From: an uncultured bacterium
GTDB lineage: Bacteria > Bacillota > Clostridia > Oscillospirales > Ruminococcaceae
Direction: 5' to 3'
Assembly (NCBI GenBank): GCA_934875375.1
Contig: CAKXHL010000024.1
Location: forward strand, 397-18,082
Length of the DNA: 17,686 nucleotides
In this document: positions 1-7,384 of the stretch, one piece after another
How positions within the stretch are numbered: position 1 is the first letter of the stretch
How the letters are laid out: each line of letters starts with the position of its first letter
Translations under genes and position numbers: made by a program
The notes under the pieces: model-generated
Seen by the model: the letters and a program-made list of their open reading frames with translations, nothing else
Database searches by the model: none
What the model was told of the DNA's origin: nothing

Positions 1-405
1 GACATAGGTGGTAACGGCCTTTCTGGTCTTGGTAGACACCGACTTGGTTTTCTGTAAGGTTTGGATATAACCGTCAACCGCACGGGGAGTAACCGCCTGT
101 ACCTCCATATCACCGATGATCGGATTGATATAGTTCGCAATCAGTGCCGTTTGGCCGTCATACATAGACACGCCCCATTTCTTTTCTCCGTAAAGAGATA
201 CGAAGTCATAAAGGAACTCGGTGATCGTCTGATTGCTTGGCGGGAGAAAAGTTCCCGTGTGCTGCTGATTTTCGATTTCCGCCTTGCGCTTTAAGGCCTC
301 TTTGTGGGTATGCCAGGTTTCCCACTTCTGTTTGGTTTCTCCGTTTTCGTCCACATAGTTGTAAACAACGGAATAGTTTTTCTTTCGCTTGATTATAGAT
401 GCCAT
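1..405 (-). CDS. int: Tyrosine recombinase (phage/ICE-type integrase), N-terminal part
   Basis: Reading leftward from an ATG at 405, 135 codons run open to the window edge, so the catalytic domain lies outside. The start has a good ribosome binding site (GAAAGGAAG, 6 bases upstream). Residues 1-45 are basic and aromatic (IIKRKKNYSVVYNYVDENG, then KQKWETWHTHKEALKRKAEIE), typical of the arm-type DNA-binding domain of Tn916/phage integrases. Residues ~60-130 (TITEFLYDFVSLYG, then MYDGQTALIANYINPIIGD and VTPRAVDGYIQTLQ) match the SAM-like core-binding domain. The protein would integrate and excise a mobile element. A truncated excisionase lies 20 bases upstream in the usual xis-int order. Family assignment is confident. 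Whether the enzyme is intact cannot be judged, because the R-H-R-Y catalytic residues are not in view. Confidence 0.88.
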   Translation of the reverse strand, partial: MASIIKRKKNYSVVYNYVDENGETKQKWETWHTHKEALKRKAEIENQQHTGTFLPPSNQTITEFLYDFVSLYGEKKWGVSMYDGQTALIANYINPIIGDMEVQAVTPRAVDGYIQTLQKTKSVSTKTRKAVTTYV

Positions 406-425
406 ATCGTTCTTCCTTTCTTGGA

Positions 426-554
426 TCATAGGTCGAGGGAGTCAAGCCACTCGTCAAATGACCGCTTGGAAATGCGTATGGCGTTACCAATTCGCACGAT
501 TTTGAAGTGCCCTTCTTTTACAAGGATATATGCGGAAGTTCTTCCGATAAAAAG
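426..554 (-). pseudogene. 5'-truncated excisionase (Xis/AlpA-type HTH DNA-binding protein)
   Basis: The frame ending at TGA 428-426 reads IGRTSAYILVKEGHFKIVRI, followed by GNAIRISKRSFDEWLDSLDL. This is the winged-helix core and C-terminus of the small excisionase/helix-turn-helix family encoded next to integrases. Family members begin about 15-20 residues earlier with an L(T/S)xEEVAxxL segment and an ATG. Here homology stops at about 551. The frame then runs into the hairpin at 555-600, with only a GTG at 582-584 before a stop at 594-596. The gene therefore seems to have lost its start and first helix, apparently where the element joined the neighbouring operon's terminator. It could be expressed from the GTG, but there is no convincing ribosome binding site. 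The family call comes from motif recognition only. Confidence 0.68.
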
Positions 555-600
555 AATATAAAAATGGCCGGTAAATGCTATCACCGGCCATTTTTATATT
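555..600 (-). terminator. 18-bp perfect inverted repeat, operon terminator
   Basis: AATATAAAAATGGCCGGT (555-572) pairs perfectly with ACCGGCCATTTTTATATT (583-600) around a 10-base loop. Read on the minus strand, the second arm ends in a T-rich tract followed by CTTTTTATC. It lies 27 bases beyond the stop of the SDR gene, so it is the likely Rho-independent terminator of the permease-SDR operon. The plus-strand side is also T-rich (ATTTTTATATTAATTTTTT), so it could work in both directions. Confidence 0.85.
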
Positions 601-627
601 AATTTTTTCTGCTTTTGTCGTCGGCAA

Positions 628-1425
628 TCAGTTGGTGCCGATGGACATGGTTTCCGGCAAGGTGCTGCCGCCGTCGATTACAATTTGAGAACCGGTCAGA
701 TAGCTGGACTCGTCGCTTCCCAGGAAAGCGAACAGTTCGCCGACTTCGATCGGTTTCGCCAAACGTTTCATCGGTACGCCAACAGCGATATCGGCAATTG
801 CTGCCTCCGGATTGTCCGGGTTGGACTCCACTGCCATTTTCTCTACCATAGGAGTACGGGCGTATCCCAGCTGGCTGCAGTTGACACGGATGTTGCGGGA
901 TGCATACTCAACAGCCAGGCACTTGGTCAAACCAACCAAAGCGGCTTTGGTCATTGCGTAAGCAGCCTCACCCGCATCTGCAACGATGTCGCCGGTTACG
1001 GAAGAAGCGATGACAATATTGCCGCCGCCTTGTTTGAGCATGTAGGGAATCACTGCTTTACAGGTGTTCCATACGCCTTTGATGTTGACGTCGATGTGGA
1101 AATCACGGGTTTTGTCGTCCATCTCTTCAAACGGAGCCAGACGGCAAACGCCGGCGTTGCAGCAAGCAACATTGATTTCACCGAAAGTGTCGGCGCCTTT
1201 TTTGGCGGCGGCATCCATCTGCTCACGGTCTGCTACATTGGCAACAACCGTTACAATTTCAGCGCCGTATTCTTTGCGCAGGCGTGCAGCGGTTTCTTCT
1301 ACTTTCGGATCCAAATCTACCATAACCAGTTTTGCACCATATTTTGCGTAAGCGGTGGAGATACCCTCGCCCAAACCAACGGCTGCGCCGGTAATCAGTG
1401 CAACTTTTCCATCCAGTTTACCCAT
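628..1425 (-). CDS. ucpA: UcpA-like short-chain dehydrogenase/reductase
   Basis: A 265-residue classical SDR, NAD(P)(H)-dependent and cytosolic. Visible motifs: TGxxxGxG as T12-G-A-A-V-G-L-G19; an NAG variant CCNAG at 88-92, where most relatives have NNAG; the structural N114; and the catalytic set S142, Y156 and K160 (YAMTK). The opening (MGKLDGKVALITGA) and the closing stretch (SSYLTGSQIVIDGGSTLPET) match Escherichia coli UcpA very closely, as do CRLAPF/DFHIDVNIKGVWN and MVEKMAVESNPDNPEA. One oddity is LGYARTP at 186-192 in place of the usual PGYVRTP. The true substrate of UcpA is not established; furfural tolerance is the reported E. coli phenotype. The ribosome binding site AAAGGAG lies 9 bases before the ATG. 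It is the last gene of an operon, 65 bases after an APC permease, so its substrate may be what the permeases import (inference). Confidence 0.88.
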   Translation of the reverse strand: MGKLDGKVALITGAAVGLGEGISTAYAKYGAKLVMVDLDPKVEETAARLRKEYGAEIVTVVANVADREQMDAAAKKGADTFGEINVACCNAGVCRLAPFEEMDDKTRDFHIDVNIKGVWNTCKAVIPYMLKQGGGNIVIASSVTGDIVADAGEAAYAMTKAALVGLTKCLAVEYASRNIRVNCSQLGYARTPMVEKMAVESNPDNPEAAIADIAVGVPMKRLAKPIEVGELFAFLGSDESSYLTGSQIVIDGGSTLPETMSIGTN

Positions 1426-1490
1426 TTGATAAGTCTCCTTTGCAAAAAATTATGTATAAGGCATGATAATGCCTTCAAAGCAACAAAAAG

Positions 1491-2912
1491 CTAAAAATCC
1501 ATTGGCCCTTTCATGGTTTCAATGGTGACCTTCCGCTTTTTCCAGTTTACCAGCACCATCCACAGCCACAGCAGCATGCCGATCCCCAGATAAATTGCAA
1601 AGCTCTTCCAGGAGCCGGCACTTTGCCCCAACGTACAGAAGAAAGCGATCACAATCGCAATAATCAACGCCGCAACACGGGTAATGTTTCCGCCGCGCAG
1701 CTTATAAGGAGAAACCATTTCCGGATAACGCTTGTGAATCCGCATGGCCGAGATCATGGTGATCGCGTAAGCACAAGCACAGCCAAAGCTCATCAGGTTA
1801 AAGAAATCGTTCATAAAGGTGGTGGCATTTTGCAAAAGCAAGAACACCAACGAGATAACCAACAGCAAAATATTCGGCAAAATTGGCTGATGATGTTTAT
1901 TGAGTTTGGTAAAGGCCCTGGGCAGGAAATTGTTTTCTCCCATCGCATACATCAAGCGTACAGTAGAAAGCCAGAAACCAAGCAGGCAGGTGCCGATGGC
2001 GCAAAGAATTGCGGCGACACCGAAAATCACTGCAAAAACTCCCCAACCGCCGCCTAACTGTTCCATCATGGTGATGGCCAGAAATCCGCCGGTAGCAGCA
2101 CCGCCTTCTTCTACCAAAGCCTGAACCGGCATACCGCCCAGACCGAAGAAGAACAGCGCATAAATAATACCGCAGGAAACAATAGAACCCAGAATCGCCT
2201 TGTTGGAATCCTTGATGGGGAAATCGCCTTCCTCCACCATCTGAGGAACCGTTTCAAAACCGAAAAACGGCGTGATCAAAAGCGCCATACCAATCGCCCA
2301 GCCGGGAATGCCCCACTGGCTGTCTACCTGGCTATAGAAAAAGTTTTTAAAGTTATCCCAGCTCCAAACACCGGAGAACAGGAACGCGATAGTGGCAACA
2401 ATACAGCCGCCAATGGCAAACATCAGCATATACAGCTGGACTTTGCCGGCGATTTCAATGTTCTGCAGGCTCAAAATGCAATACCCGATCAGAGAGACCA
2501 ACGCTACAATTTCGATCAGCAGAAAATTCGTTTCAATGTGGAGAACCCGGAACAGCCACTGCACAATTGCCATAACGGCCGACGGCGGAACGGCAATCCA
2601 CGCCGCCATAATCAACCAGGAGGAGAAAAAGCCCACATGTTTGTTAATTCCTACCGTATTGTAAATTAGTTCGCCACCCGCTTTGGGGAACATGGGAGCC
2701 AGTTCGCAGTATACCATGGCAATGGGCAGAATCAGCAGGGTCATCAGAATGAACCCTAGAAAAGTGCCGGCACCGCAGTATTCATAAAAAATGGTGTCCC
2801 AATAACCAATGAAGGTAAAAATTGCGCCAGCTGCGATGGCATATACATAAATCAGCCGCAAACTTTTTTTCAATCCGCCAGAAGGCGCAGTTTCAGTTTT
2901 TTGCTTCGGCAT
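1491..2912 (-). CDS. APC superfamily permease (paralogue B)
   Basis: A 473-residue integral membrane protein with about 12 hydrophobic spans. The N-terminal half has the APC pattern: residues 15-38 form TM1 (LKKSLRLIYVYAIAAGAIF), the G-G-E-L-I-Y-N motif is at 79-85, and a conserved NKHVGFFSSWLIMAAWIAVP block is at 90-109. The TM6-loop signature GFETVPQMVEEGDFPI at 218-233 corresponds to the G-x-E-x-x-x-x-x-x-E-E motif of amino acid/polyamine/organocation transporters. It probably imports an amino acid or amine by cation or proton symport, or by exchange; the substrate is not readable. It is closely related along its whole length to the permease 39 bases upstream, so this is a tandem duplication. 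A GAGGGAG ribosome binding site precedes the ATG. The middle position between a sister permease and an SDR points to a catabolic operon. Confidence 0.87.
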   Translation of the reverse strand: MPKQKTETAPSGGLKKSLRLIYVYAIAAGAIFTFIGYWDTIFYEYCGAGTFLGFILMTLLILPIAMVYCELAPMFPKAGGELIYNTVGINKHVGFFSSWLIMAAWIAVPPSAVMAIVQWLFRVLHIETNFLLIEIVALVSLIGYCILSLQNIEIAGKVQLYMLMFAIGGCIVATIAFLFSGVWSWDNFKNFFYSQVDSQWGIPGWAIGMALLITPFFGFETVPQMVEEGDFPIKDSNKAILGSIVSCGIIYALFFFGLGGMPVQALVEEGGAATGGFLAITMMEQLGGGWGVFAVIFGVAAILCAIGTCLLGFWLSTVRLMYAMGENNFLPRAFTKLNKHHQPILPNILLLVISLVFLLLQNATTFMNDFFNLMSFGCACAYAITMISAMRIHKRYPEMVSPYKLRGGNITRVAALIIAIVIAFFCTLGQSAGSWKSFAIYLGIGMLLWLWMVLVNWKKRKVTIETMKGPMDF

Positions 2913-2951
2913 ATTTTATCATCTCCCTCAAAACAAATGGAATAAGAGGGC

Positions 2952-4358
2952 TTACAGCTGTTTGATGCCATCGGGTGTTTCGATTTCAACCGGGTGTTTT
3001 TTCCAGTTGACCAAAACCATCCACAGCCACAGTAAAACGCCGATTCCCAAATAAACGCCAAAGCAGATCCAAGAATCTATCCCCTGGCCCAGAGTGCAGA
3101 AGAAAGCAATGGCAACAGCGATGAGCATAGCCAGAATACGGAAAGCGTCTCCGCCTTTTACTGCATTGTCGCTCTTCCAATGCGGGTATTTGTGATGAAT
3201 ACACACAGCCGAAATCATGGTAAGGGCATAGGCACAGGCGCAACCAAAGCTCATCAGGTTGAAGAATGCACTCATAAAGTCAGAAGAGTTCTGCAGTACG
3301 ATAAAAATCAAAGAGAGAATCAGCAGGAAAACATTGGGCAGAATCGGTTGCTGGTTTTTGTTTACCTTGGCAAAAACTTTCGGCAGGAAGTTTTTGTTTG
3401 CCATAGAATACAGCATACGGACAGTAGACATCCAGAATCCCAGCAGAGAAGCGCCCATGCCCAGCAGGCAGGAGAGCAGACCAACAACCAGCGGCCAGAA
3501 TGTCCAGCCCAGCTGCTGCTGCATGGTGGCAATGGTCAAAAATCCATCCTGTGCGAAATTGACATAAACATCCTGCAGGCCGTCCAGCCCGGCGACACAG
3601 AAATAATAGAATACGTAAATGCAACCGCAGGTCAGAATGGAACCGCAAATGGCCTTTTTGGAGTTTTTGATCGGGAAGTCGCCTTCTTCCACCATCTGAG
3701 GAACGGTTTCAAACCCGAAGTAAGGGGTGATCAGCAATGCCATACCGATGATCCAGCCAGGGATGCCGTTCACAGAATCCAGAGTAGAGGAAAAGATGTT
3801 TCCAAAGTTGGAAATGTGCCAATGGCCGGAGAACAGGAAGATAAAGCCGGTGATGACGGTAACGGCAATATTGCAGAACAACATGACCGCCTGCGCTTTT
3901 ACCAGGAACTGTACGTTCTGAATGCTCATCAGGAAGTACAGAACCAGCAAGACCGCTGCGCAGCCGACAATGGGCCAAACACCCAGGTTCAGGTTAAACG
4001 TTTTATTTACCCAAGTCATAATTGCCATTACAACTGCCGGAGGAACCGAGATCCAAGCTGCCATGATTAACCAGGAAGCCAGAAACCCTACATGTTTATT
4101 GATGCCAATCGAGTTATAAATCAGTTCGCCGCCTGAAGTGTGAAACAGAGAGGCCAGCTCACTGTATACCAGTGCAACTGGTAAAATCGCGATTGTCATC
4201 AGGGCAAAAGCCAGAAAAGTACCGCTTCCGCAGTAGCCATAAAACACCGAATCCCAATAGTTTACAAAGGTAAAAATGGAACCGGTTGCAACAGTGTAAA
4301 CAAAAATCAGCTTTAAGCTTTTGTTCAAACCGCTGCTTTTGGTTTGGTTGTTGTCCAT
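2952..4358 (-). CDS. APC superfamily permease (paralogue A)
   Basis: A 468-residue integral membrane protein and the first gene of the operon. It shares the family block GGELIYNSIGINKHVGF (76-92), WLIMAAWISVPPA (96-108), the TM6 signature GFETVPQMVEEGDFPI (215-230), and the C-terminal LWLWMVLVNWKKHPVEIET with paralogue B. The two differ mainly in the TM8 loop (DGLQDVYVNFAQDG here) and the N-terminal tail, so they may have different substrate preferences or differently adapted affinities (inference). The role is amino acid or amine uptake across the cytoplasmic membrane. The ATG at 4358 has AAAGGAG 9 bases upstream. A sigma-A promoter at 4530-4558 and a folded leader at 4400-4488 lie ahead, so the operon is probably controlled at the RNA level. 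Confidence 0.87.
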   Translation of the reverse strand: MDNNQTKSSGLNKSLKLIFVYTVATGSIFTFVNYWDSVFYGYCGSGTFLAFALMTIAILPVALVYSELASLFHTSGGELIYNSIGINKHVGFLASWLIMAAWISVPPAVVMAIMTWVNKTFNLNLGVWPIVGCAAVLLVLYFLMSIQNVQFLVKAQAVMLFCNIAVTVITGFIFLFSGHWHISNFGNIFSSTLDSVNGIPGWIIGMALLITPYFGFETVPQMVEEGDFPIKNSKKAICGSILTCGCIYVFYYFCVAGLDGLQDVYVNFAQDGFLTIATMQQQLGWTFWPLVVGLLSCLLGMGASLLGFWMSTVRMLYSMANKNFLPKVFAKVNKNQQPILPNVFLLILSLIFIVLQNSSDFMSAFFNLMSFGCACAYALTMISAVCIHHKYPHWKSDNAVKGGDAFRILAMLIAVAIAFFCTLGQGIDSWICFGVYLGIGVLLWLWMVLVNWKKHPVEIETPDGIKQL

Positions 4359-4399
4359 GTCTTAGGACTCCTTTACTGAGAATTGCCTCTTCTCAAAAT

Positions 4400-4488
4400 A
4401 TAACTACATGACAAAGCCCGAAAAGCAAAGGCCTGTTTTCCGGTTGCGCTTTGCGATTTTGCTGCCGGCAATTGCAAAATGCAGTTAT
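4400..4488 (-). promoter_or_regulatory. Structured 5' leader RNA, riboswitch-like, unassigned class
   Basis: The transcript from the 4530-4558 promoter has a leader of about 165 bases. Within it ATAACTGCA (4488-4480) can pair with TGTAGTTAT (4408-4400), a 9-bp closing stem with one G-U. This encloses two hairpins: TTTTGC/GCAAAA (4479-4474 with 4462-4457) and GCAAAG/CTTTGC (4454-4449 with 4430-4425). Both hairpin loops contain CCGG and could kiss. That makes a three-way-junction layout. A third small hairpin, GAGAA/TTCTC, sits just before the ribosome binding site. I checked by eye against purine, glycine, c-di-GMP, T-box, SAM and Mn aptamers and recognise none. Function is inference from fold and position. 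Confidence 0.45.
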
Positions 4489-4529
4489 TCTTTAAGGGAC
4501 AGAGGACACAATCCCCTAAATTCGTCTTT

Positions 4530-4558
4530 AGAATAGTACTTTGATCTGCAATTGTCAA
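4530..4558 (-). promoter_or_regulatory. Sigma-A promoter of the permease-SDR operon
   Basis: On the minus strand TTGACA (4558-4553), a 17-base spacer and TATTCT (4535-4530). Transcription should start near 4523, giving a leader of about 165 bases before the permease ATG at 4358. Confidence 0.72.
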
Positions 4559-4656
4559 TACTTTAACATGTAAATCTGGATAATTTGTAAAAAAATTATC
4601 AATGTTAACAAACAGATCGCTTTTTATCTTCAAAAAAGCAATAAAATAACAAGAAG

Positions 4657-4696
4657 AAACCTGCTGTAGGATGGATATCCGCCCCACTGCAGGTTT
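4657..4696 (-). terminator. Terminator hairpin after the hydrolase gene
   Basis: AAACCTGC (4657-4664) pairs with GCAGGTTT (4689-4696). The minus-strand side continues TTTCTTCTTGTTATTTTATTG, a loose T-rich tail, and lies just beyond the hydrolase stop at 4704. The plus-strand side has a clean run of seven T. Confidence 0.65.
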
Positions 4697-4703
4697 TTTT
4701 CTG

Positions 4704-5636
4704 TTATGAAATCCGCCGTTTTACCCAGGCGGCAATTCCATCGTATACCTCACAGCGGTTGGTTTCATTGAGAATTTCATGTCTTCCGCCGGGATATAAA
4801 CGCAGGGTTACGTCAATATGCCCGGTTTGCTGAAACATTTCCGCTACCTTGCGTGGGCCCTCCCCATTGTTTCCCACCGGATCGTCGCCGCCGGAGATGA
4901 TCAGCAGCGGAAAGGTTTTAGGAACTGCCCGATAGGTCTTCAGGTCATTGGCCAGCCCGTAAAGAGTAAACAAATCCTGAAAGCCTGACGCGGTAAAGAG
5001 GAAAGTACAGTAAGGATCCGCGGCATATTGGTCCACAATCTGCGTACTGCGGGTCAGCCAGTCATAAGGGGTCCGCCCTTCAAAACGGCTGTTATAGCTG
5101 CTGAACGCCAGCTTTTGCAGAAGCGGGCTGGGTTCTTTTCCTTTCCCGATCCGGCACAGGCACTGGGCCAGCAGTTTTCCTGCCTTTGCACCGTGATTCG
5201 GGCCGCCGGTGCCCACAATAATCCCACCATCCAGCAAATCGCTGTACTGTGCCAGATAACAGCGGGCGATAAATGATCCCATGGAATGTCCCAGCAAAAA
5301 CACCGGTGTATTGGGATATGCCTTTTTCAGTGCCATGGTGTGAGTATGCAGGTCCTGAATCACCAATTTCCATCCGTCTTTTTCCGCGAAGCAACCCAAT
5401 TCCCTGTCGCTGTTCACGCTGGTTTTATGCCCCAGGTGGTCGTGGCCGGAAACAGCAAAGCCGTGTTGGGTCATATTGTGGGCAAAATCCTCATATCGCC
5501 CGAAATATTCGGTCATGCCATGAGATACTTGGATGATCGCCCGGCAGGGTTGTTCGGTCGGGTACCAGGTGACCGCCTGGATGGTGTGAATTTGGTCGGC
5601 GCTGGAGAAGGAAAAAGTCCTTTTTTCATCATGCAT
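4704..5636 (-). CDS. Alpha/beta hydrolase, monoacylglycerol lipase / lysophospholipase family
   Basis: A 310-residue soluble serine hydrolase of the Hydrolase_4 family, which cleaves monoacylglycerols, lysophospholipids or related esters. The oxyanion-hole region is VSHGMTEYFGRYEDFA (37-52), with GHDHLGHKTS at 64-73. The nucleophile elbow GHSMG is at 116-120 (Ser118). The acid is Asp252 in GGDDPVG and the base is His286 in YPGGRHEILNE, so the triad is complete. There is no signal peptide, so the enzyme is likely cytosolic. The ribosome binding site GAAAGGAG lies about 10 bases before the ATG. A weak hairpin separates it from the upstream Usp-like gene. The precise substrate cannot be given. 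Confidence 0.87.
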   Translation of the reverse strand: MHDEKRTFSFSSADQIHTIQAVTWYPTEQPCRAIIQVSHGMTEYFGRYEDFAHNMTQHGFAVSGHDHLGHKTSVNSDRELGCFAEKDGWKLVIQDLHTHTMALKKAYPNTPVFLLGHSMGSFIARCYLAQYSDLLDGGIIVGTGGPNHGAKAGKLLAQCLCRIGKGKEPSPLLQKLAFSSYNSRFEGRTPYDWLTRSTQIVDQYAADPYCTFLFTASGFQDLFTLYGLANDLKTYRAVPKTFPLLIISGGDDPVGNNGEGPRKVAEMFQQTGHIDVTLRLYPGGRHEILNETNRCEVYDGIAAWVKRRIS

Positions 5637-5685
5637 ATTGGTTCGCTCCTTTCCGAAAAGCAGAAATGACCGGGGTAAGCGAAAA

Positions 5686-5709
5686 GCGGCAGGCTGTGAC
5701 GCCCGCCGC
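5686..5709 (-). terminator. GC-rich hairpin between the Usp-like gene and the hydrolase
   Basis: GCGGCAGGC (5686-5694) pairs with GCCCGCCGC (5701-5709), 9 bp with one wobble and a 6-base loop. On the minus strand it is followed by TTTTCGCTT. The T tract is short, so termination is probably partial and the two genes may still be partly co-transcribed. Confidence 0.45.
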
Positions 5710-5717
5710 CGAAACTT

Positions 5718-6161
5718 TTATGCGATATGGGACGACTGAGCGCTTTCCTGTTCTGAAAAAGAGCCGTCCTCTGTCACCGTAAAAAAGTGCGCGCTGGTAA
5801 ATTTACGCCACAGGTCAGGCAAGGGAGAATTTTGCTGCGCGGCCATGCCGGTTACCACGTTGACCGCCTTATTCTCCTTGATAAATTTTATCAGCTGGCG
5901 CATGGGTTCGTCGGAATACAGCACCGTCATCTGCGCGCCGTTTTCTTTGGACACTTGAAACAAATATTCCAGCGCTTTGGCATCATTTTCGCTTAAGTCG
6001 GGGCTGGAAACATTGATAACCAACAGCGATGTTTTGGAAAGCTCGGCAATCAGCCGCCCGGCACGAATCAGTCTTTCGCAGTGAAATTGGTTGGTAACGC
6101 AAACGATGGTGTGACGTTTTGTGGGGTGCTGTGTCTGTTCTGACAACGTCAGACGGTTCAT
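5718..6161 (-). CDS. UspA/KdpD-like universal stress family protein
   Basis: The start at 6161 is preferred because GGAGG lies 9 bases upstream; a longer frame to 6236 has no ribosome binding site. The product has 147 residues. After a short tail the sequence HTIVCVTNQFHCERLIRAG (17-35) matches the first strand and helix of the USP domain found in KdpD and in stand-alone clostridial proteins. LLVINVSSPDLSENDAKALE, EYLFQVSKENGAQMTVL and KFIKENKAVNVVTGM follow the alpha/beta Usp order. The family's nucleotide-binding G-x2-G-x9-G-S/T motif is not intact (TGMAAQQNSPLP), so it probably does not bind ATP in the standard way. Role is unknown; it may sense a signal or act as a small partner protein. 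It lies 176 bases after rsmA, in a region with several small hairpins. Confidence 0.72.
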   Translation of the reverse strand: MNRLTLSEQTQHPTKRHTIVCVTNQFHCERLIRAGRLIAELSKTSLLVINVSSPDLSENDAKALEYLFQVSKENGAQMTVLYSDEPMRQLIKFIKENKAVNVVTGMAAQQNSPLPDLWRKFTSAHFFTVTEDGSFSEQESAQSSHIA

Positions 6162-6337
6162 GTTGTTATACCTCCGTTCCGCAACGCCGGGGAAACCGCT
6201 CCCCAGTGTCAATCTCCCGCAGGCCTTTTGGCCCAACTTTTGTCGGCGATTTGAAAAAACGCCGGCAGATTTCCTTCTCTGTATTTTCAGAATAACATAT
6301 AAATATGAACAAATTATGCCTAAAACATCGGATGGTT

Positions 6338-7213
6338 TTAAACTTTTTTGTCAAAATGATCTTCAAAAATTTGCGACGTCAGCCGGCAAAAATCTTCCAG
6401 CGTCAATTCCTCCGCCCGAGCGGATGGGCGAAGGCCCGCCTGCTGCAATGCAGCCGAGGTCTGATCCTTGGCAAGGCCCAATCCGGAAGAAAGAGAATTG
6501 GACAGCGTTTTCCGCCGCTGGGAAAATCCGGCCCGGATCACCTTGAAAAACAGCGCTTCGTCCACGGGGGATACGGCGGGCTGCGGCCGAATATCCAGCC
6601 GAATCACAGCCGAATCCACCTCCGGCGCGGGCATAAAACTGCCGCGGGAGACCGGAAACAGAATTTGAGGAACTGCATAATAGCTGACTGCTGCGCTGAG
6701 TGCGCCTGCATTGCGGCTGCCCGGCGCTGCACAGATACGGGCGGCTGCTTCTTTTTGCACCATCACGGTAATCGCTTTGACCGGCAGCCGCGTCTCGAGC
6801 AGGCGCATGACAATGGGAGAGGTAATATAATAAGGCAGGTTTGCGCAAATGACCACTTCCATGTTGGGAAATTCCTGCCGGAGCAATGCGTCGAGGTCGA
6901 TTTTCAGCACATCTGCCTGTATGACCTTGACGTTATCAAATCCTGCCAAAGTTTCTCCCAGTACCGGCAAAAGTCGCTCGTCCAGTTCGACGGCGACAAC
7001 CTTCCGGGCGCGGGCAGCCAGTTCCCAGGTGAGCACTCCAAGTCCGGGGCCAATTTCCAGCACACCGGTATCGGGGCCGGCGCCGCCCAGTTCTGCAATC
7101 CGTGGGCAAATCGACGGATTGACAATAAAATTTTGACCGAGTTTTTTGGAAAAAGTAAAGCCGTGACGGGCCAAGATCTCCTTTACATTTTTGATGTTGG
7201 AAAGCTGGGACAT
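6338..7213 (-). CDS. rsmA: 16S rRNA (adenine(1518)-N6/adenine(1519)-N6)-dimethyltransferase
   Basis: A 291-residue protein of normal KsgA/RsmA length. It dimethylates two adjacent adenosines in the helix 45 loop of 16S rRNA, using SAM, as a late 30S maturation step. Motifs: KLGQNFIVNPSICPRI (24-39), the SAM-binding motif I VLEIGPGLGVLTWEL (51-65), the acidic motif II VVAVELDERL (72-81), the D101-containing QADVLKI, and the catalytic motif IV NLPYYITSPIV (125-135). The C-terminal domain begins at about 190. The ATG at 7213 has GAGGAGG 7 bases upstream. Its own promoter (7276-7304) is back-to-back with the deaminase promoter. Loss gives kasugamycin resistance in other bacteria. Confidence 0.96.
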   Translation of the reverse strand: MSQLSNIKNVKEILARHGFTFSKKLGQNFIVNPSICPRIAELGGAGPDTGVLEIGPGLGVLTWELAARARKVVAVELDERLLPVLGETLAGFDNVKVIQADVLKIDLDALLRQEFPNMEVVICANLPYYITSPIVMRLLETRLPVKAITVMVQKEAAARICAAPGSRNAGALSAAVSYYAVPQILFPVSRGSFMPAPEVDSAVIRLDIRPQPAVSPVDEALFFKVIRAGFSQRRKTLSNSLSSGLGLAKDQTSAALQQAGLRPSARAEELTLEDFCRLTSQIFEDHFDKKV

Positions 7214-7275
7214 ACGTTGCCTCCTCTGGAAGGGCGCTCCCCTCCGTTTTTTGGGAATTTTGTGATTCTGCTTTC

Positions 7276-7304
7276 ATTTTATCACATTCTCTTTCCGTTT
7301 ACAA
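7276..7304 (-). promoter_or_regulatory. Promoter of rsmA
   Basis: On the minus strand TTGTAA (7304-7299), a 17-base spacer and TAAAAT (7281-7276). This gives a leader of about 55 bases before the rsmA start at 7213. Confidence 0.6.
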
Positions 7305-7312
7305 AATCTCCA

Positions 7313-7341
7313 TTGAAATGAGGAAAAAAATCTTTTATGAT
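7313..7341 (+). promoter_or_regulatory. Promoter of the dCMP deaminase family gene
   Basis: TTGAAA (7313-7318), a 17-base spacer and TATGAT (7336-7341), 44 bases before the start codon. It is divergent from the rsmA promoter. Confidence 0.65.
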
Positions 7342-7384
7342 ATAAAATAAAGGTAAAACCTTTTTCCAGGGAGGGATCGGCAAT

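Noticed and set aside
685..1494. Long plus-strand frame opposite the SDR gene
   Set aside because: Antisense shadow of ucpA with no ribosome binding site and no family features; similar long shadows lie opposite both permeases, rsmA and the hydrolase.
4400..4523. Possible c-di-GMP-I (GEMM) riboswitch because of CGCAAAGC and CCGG
   Set aside because: The other required GEMM elements (GGCAAACC-type segment, GAAA loop docking partner) are absent; the resemblance is limited to one short string.
4373..4687. Minus-strand 104-codon frame upstream of the permease operon
   Set aside because: It covers the promoter, the folded leader and a terminator, has no family resemblance, and its start lies inside the hydrolase terminator.
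6162..6337. Regulatory RNA in the rsmA-Usp gap (hairpins CGGCG/CGCCG, GGCC/GGCC, GGGGA/TCCCC)
   Set aside because: The stems are short and independent, with no closing helix and no recognisable aptamer; probably ordinary GC-rich hairpins.
6305..7321. 338-codon plus-strand frame opposite rsmA
   Set aside because: Codon-bias shadow of rsmA; the real gene is on the minus strand with all RsmA motifs.
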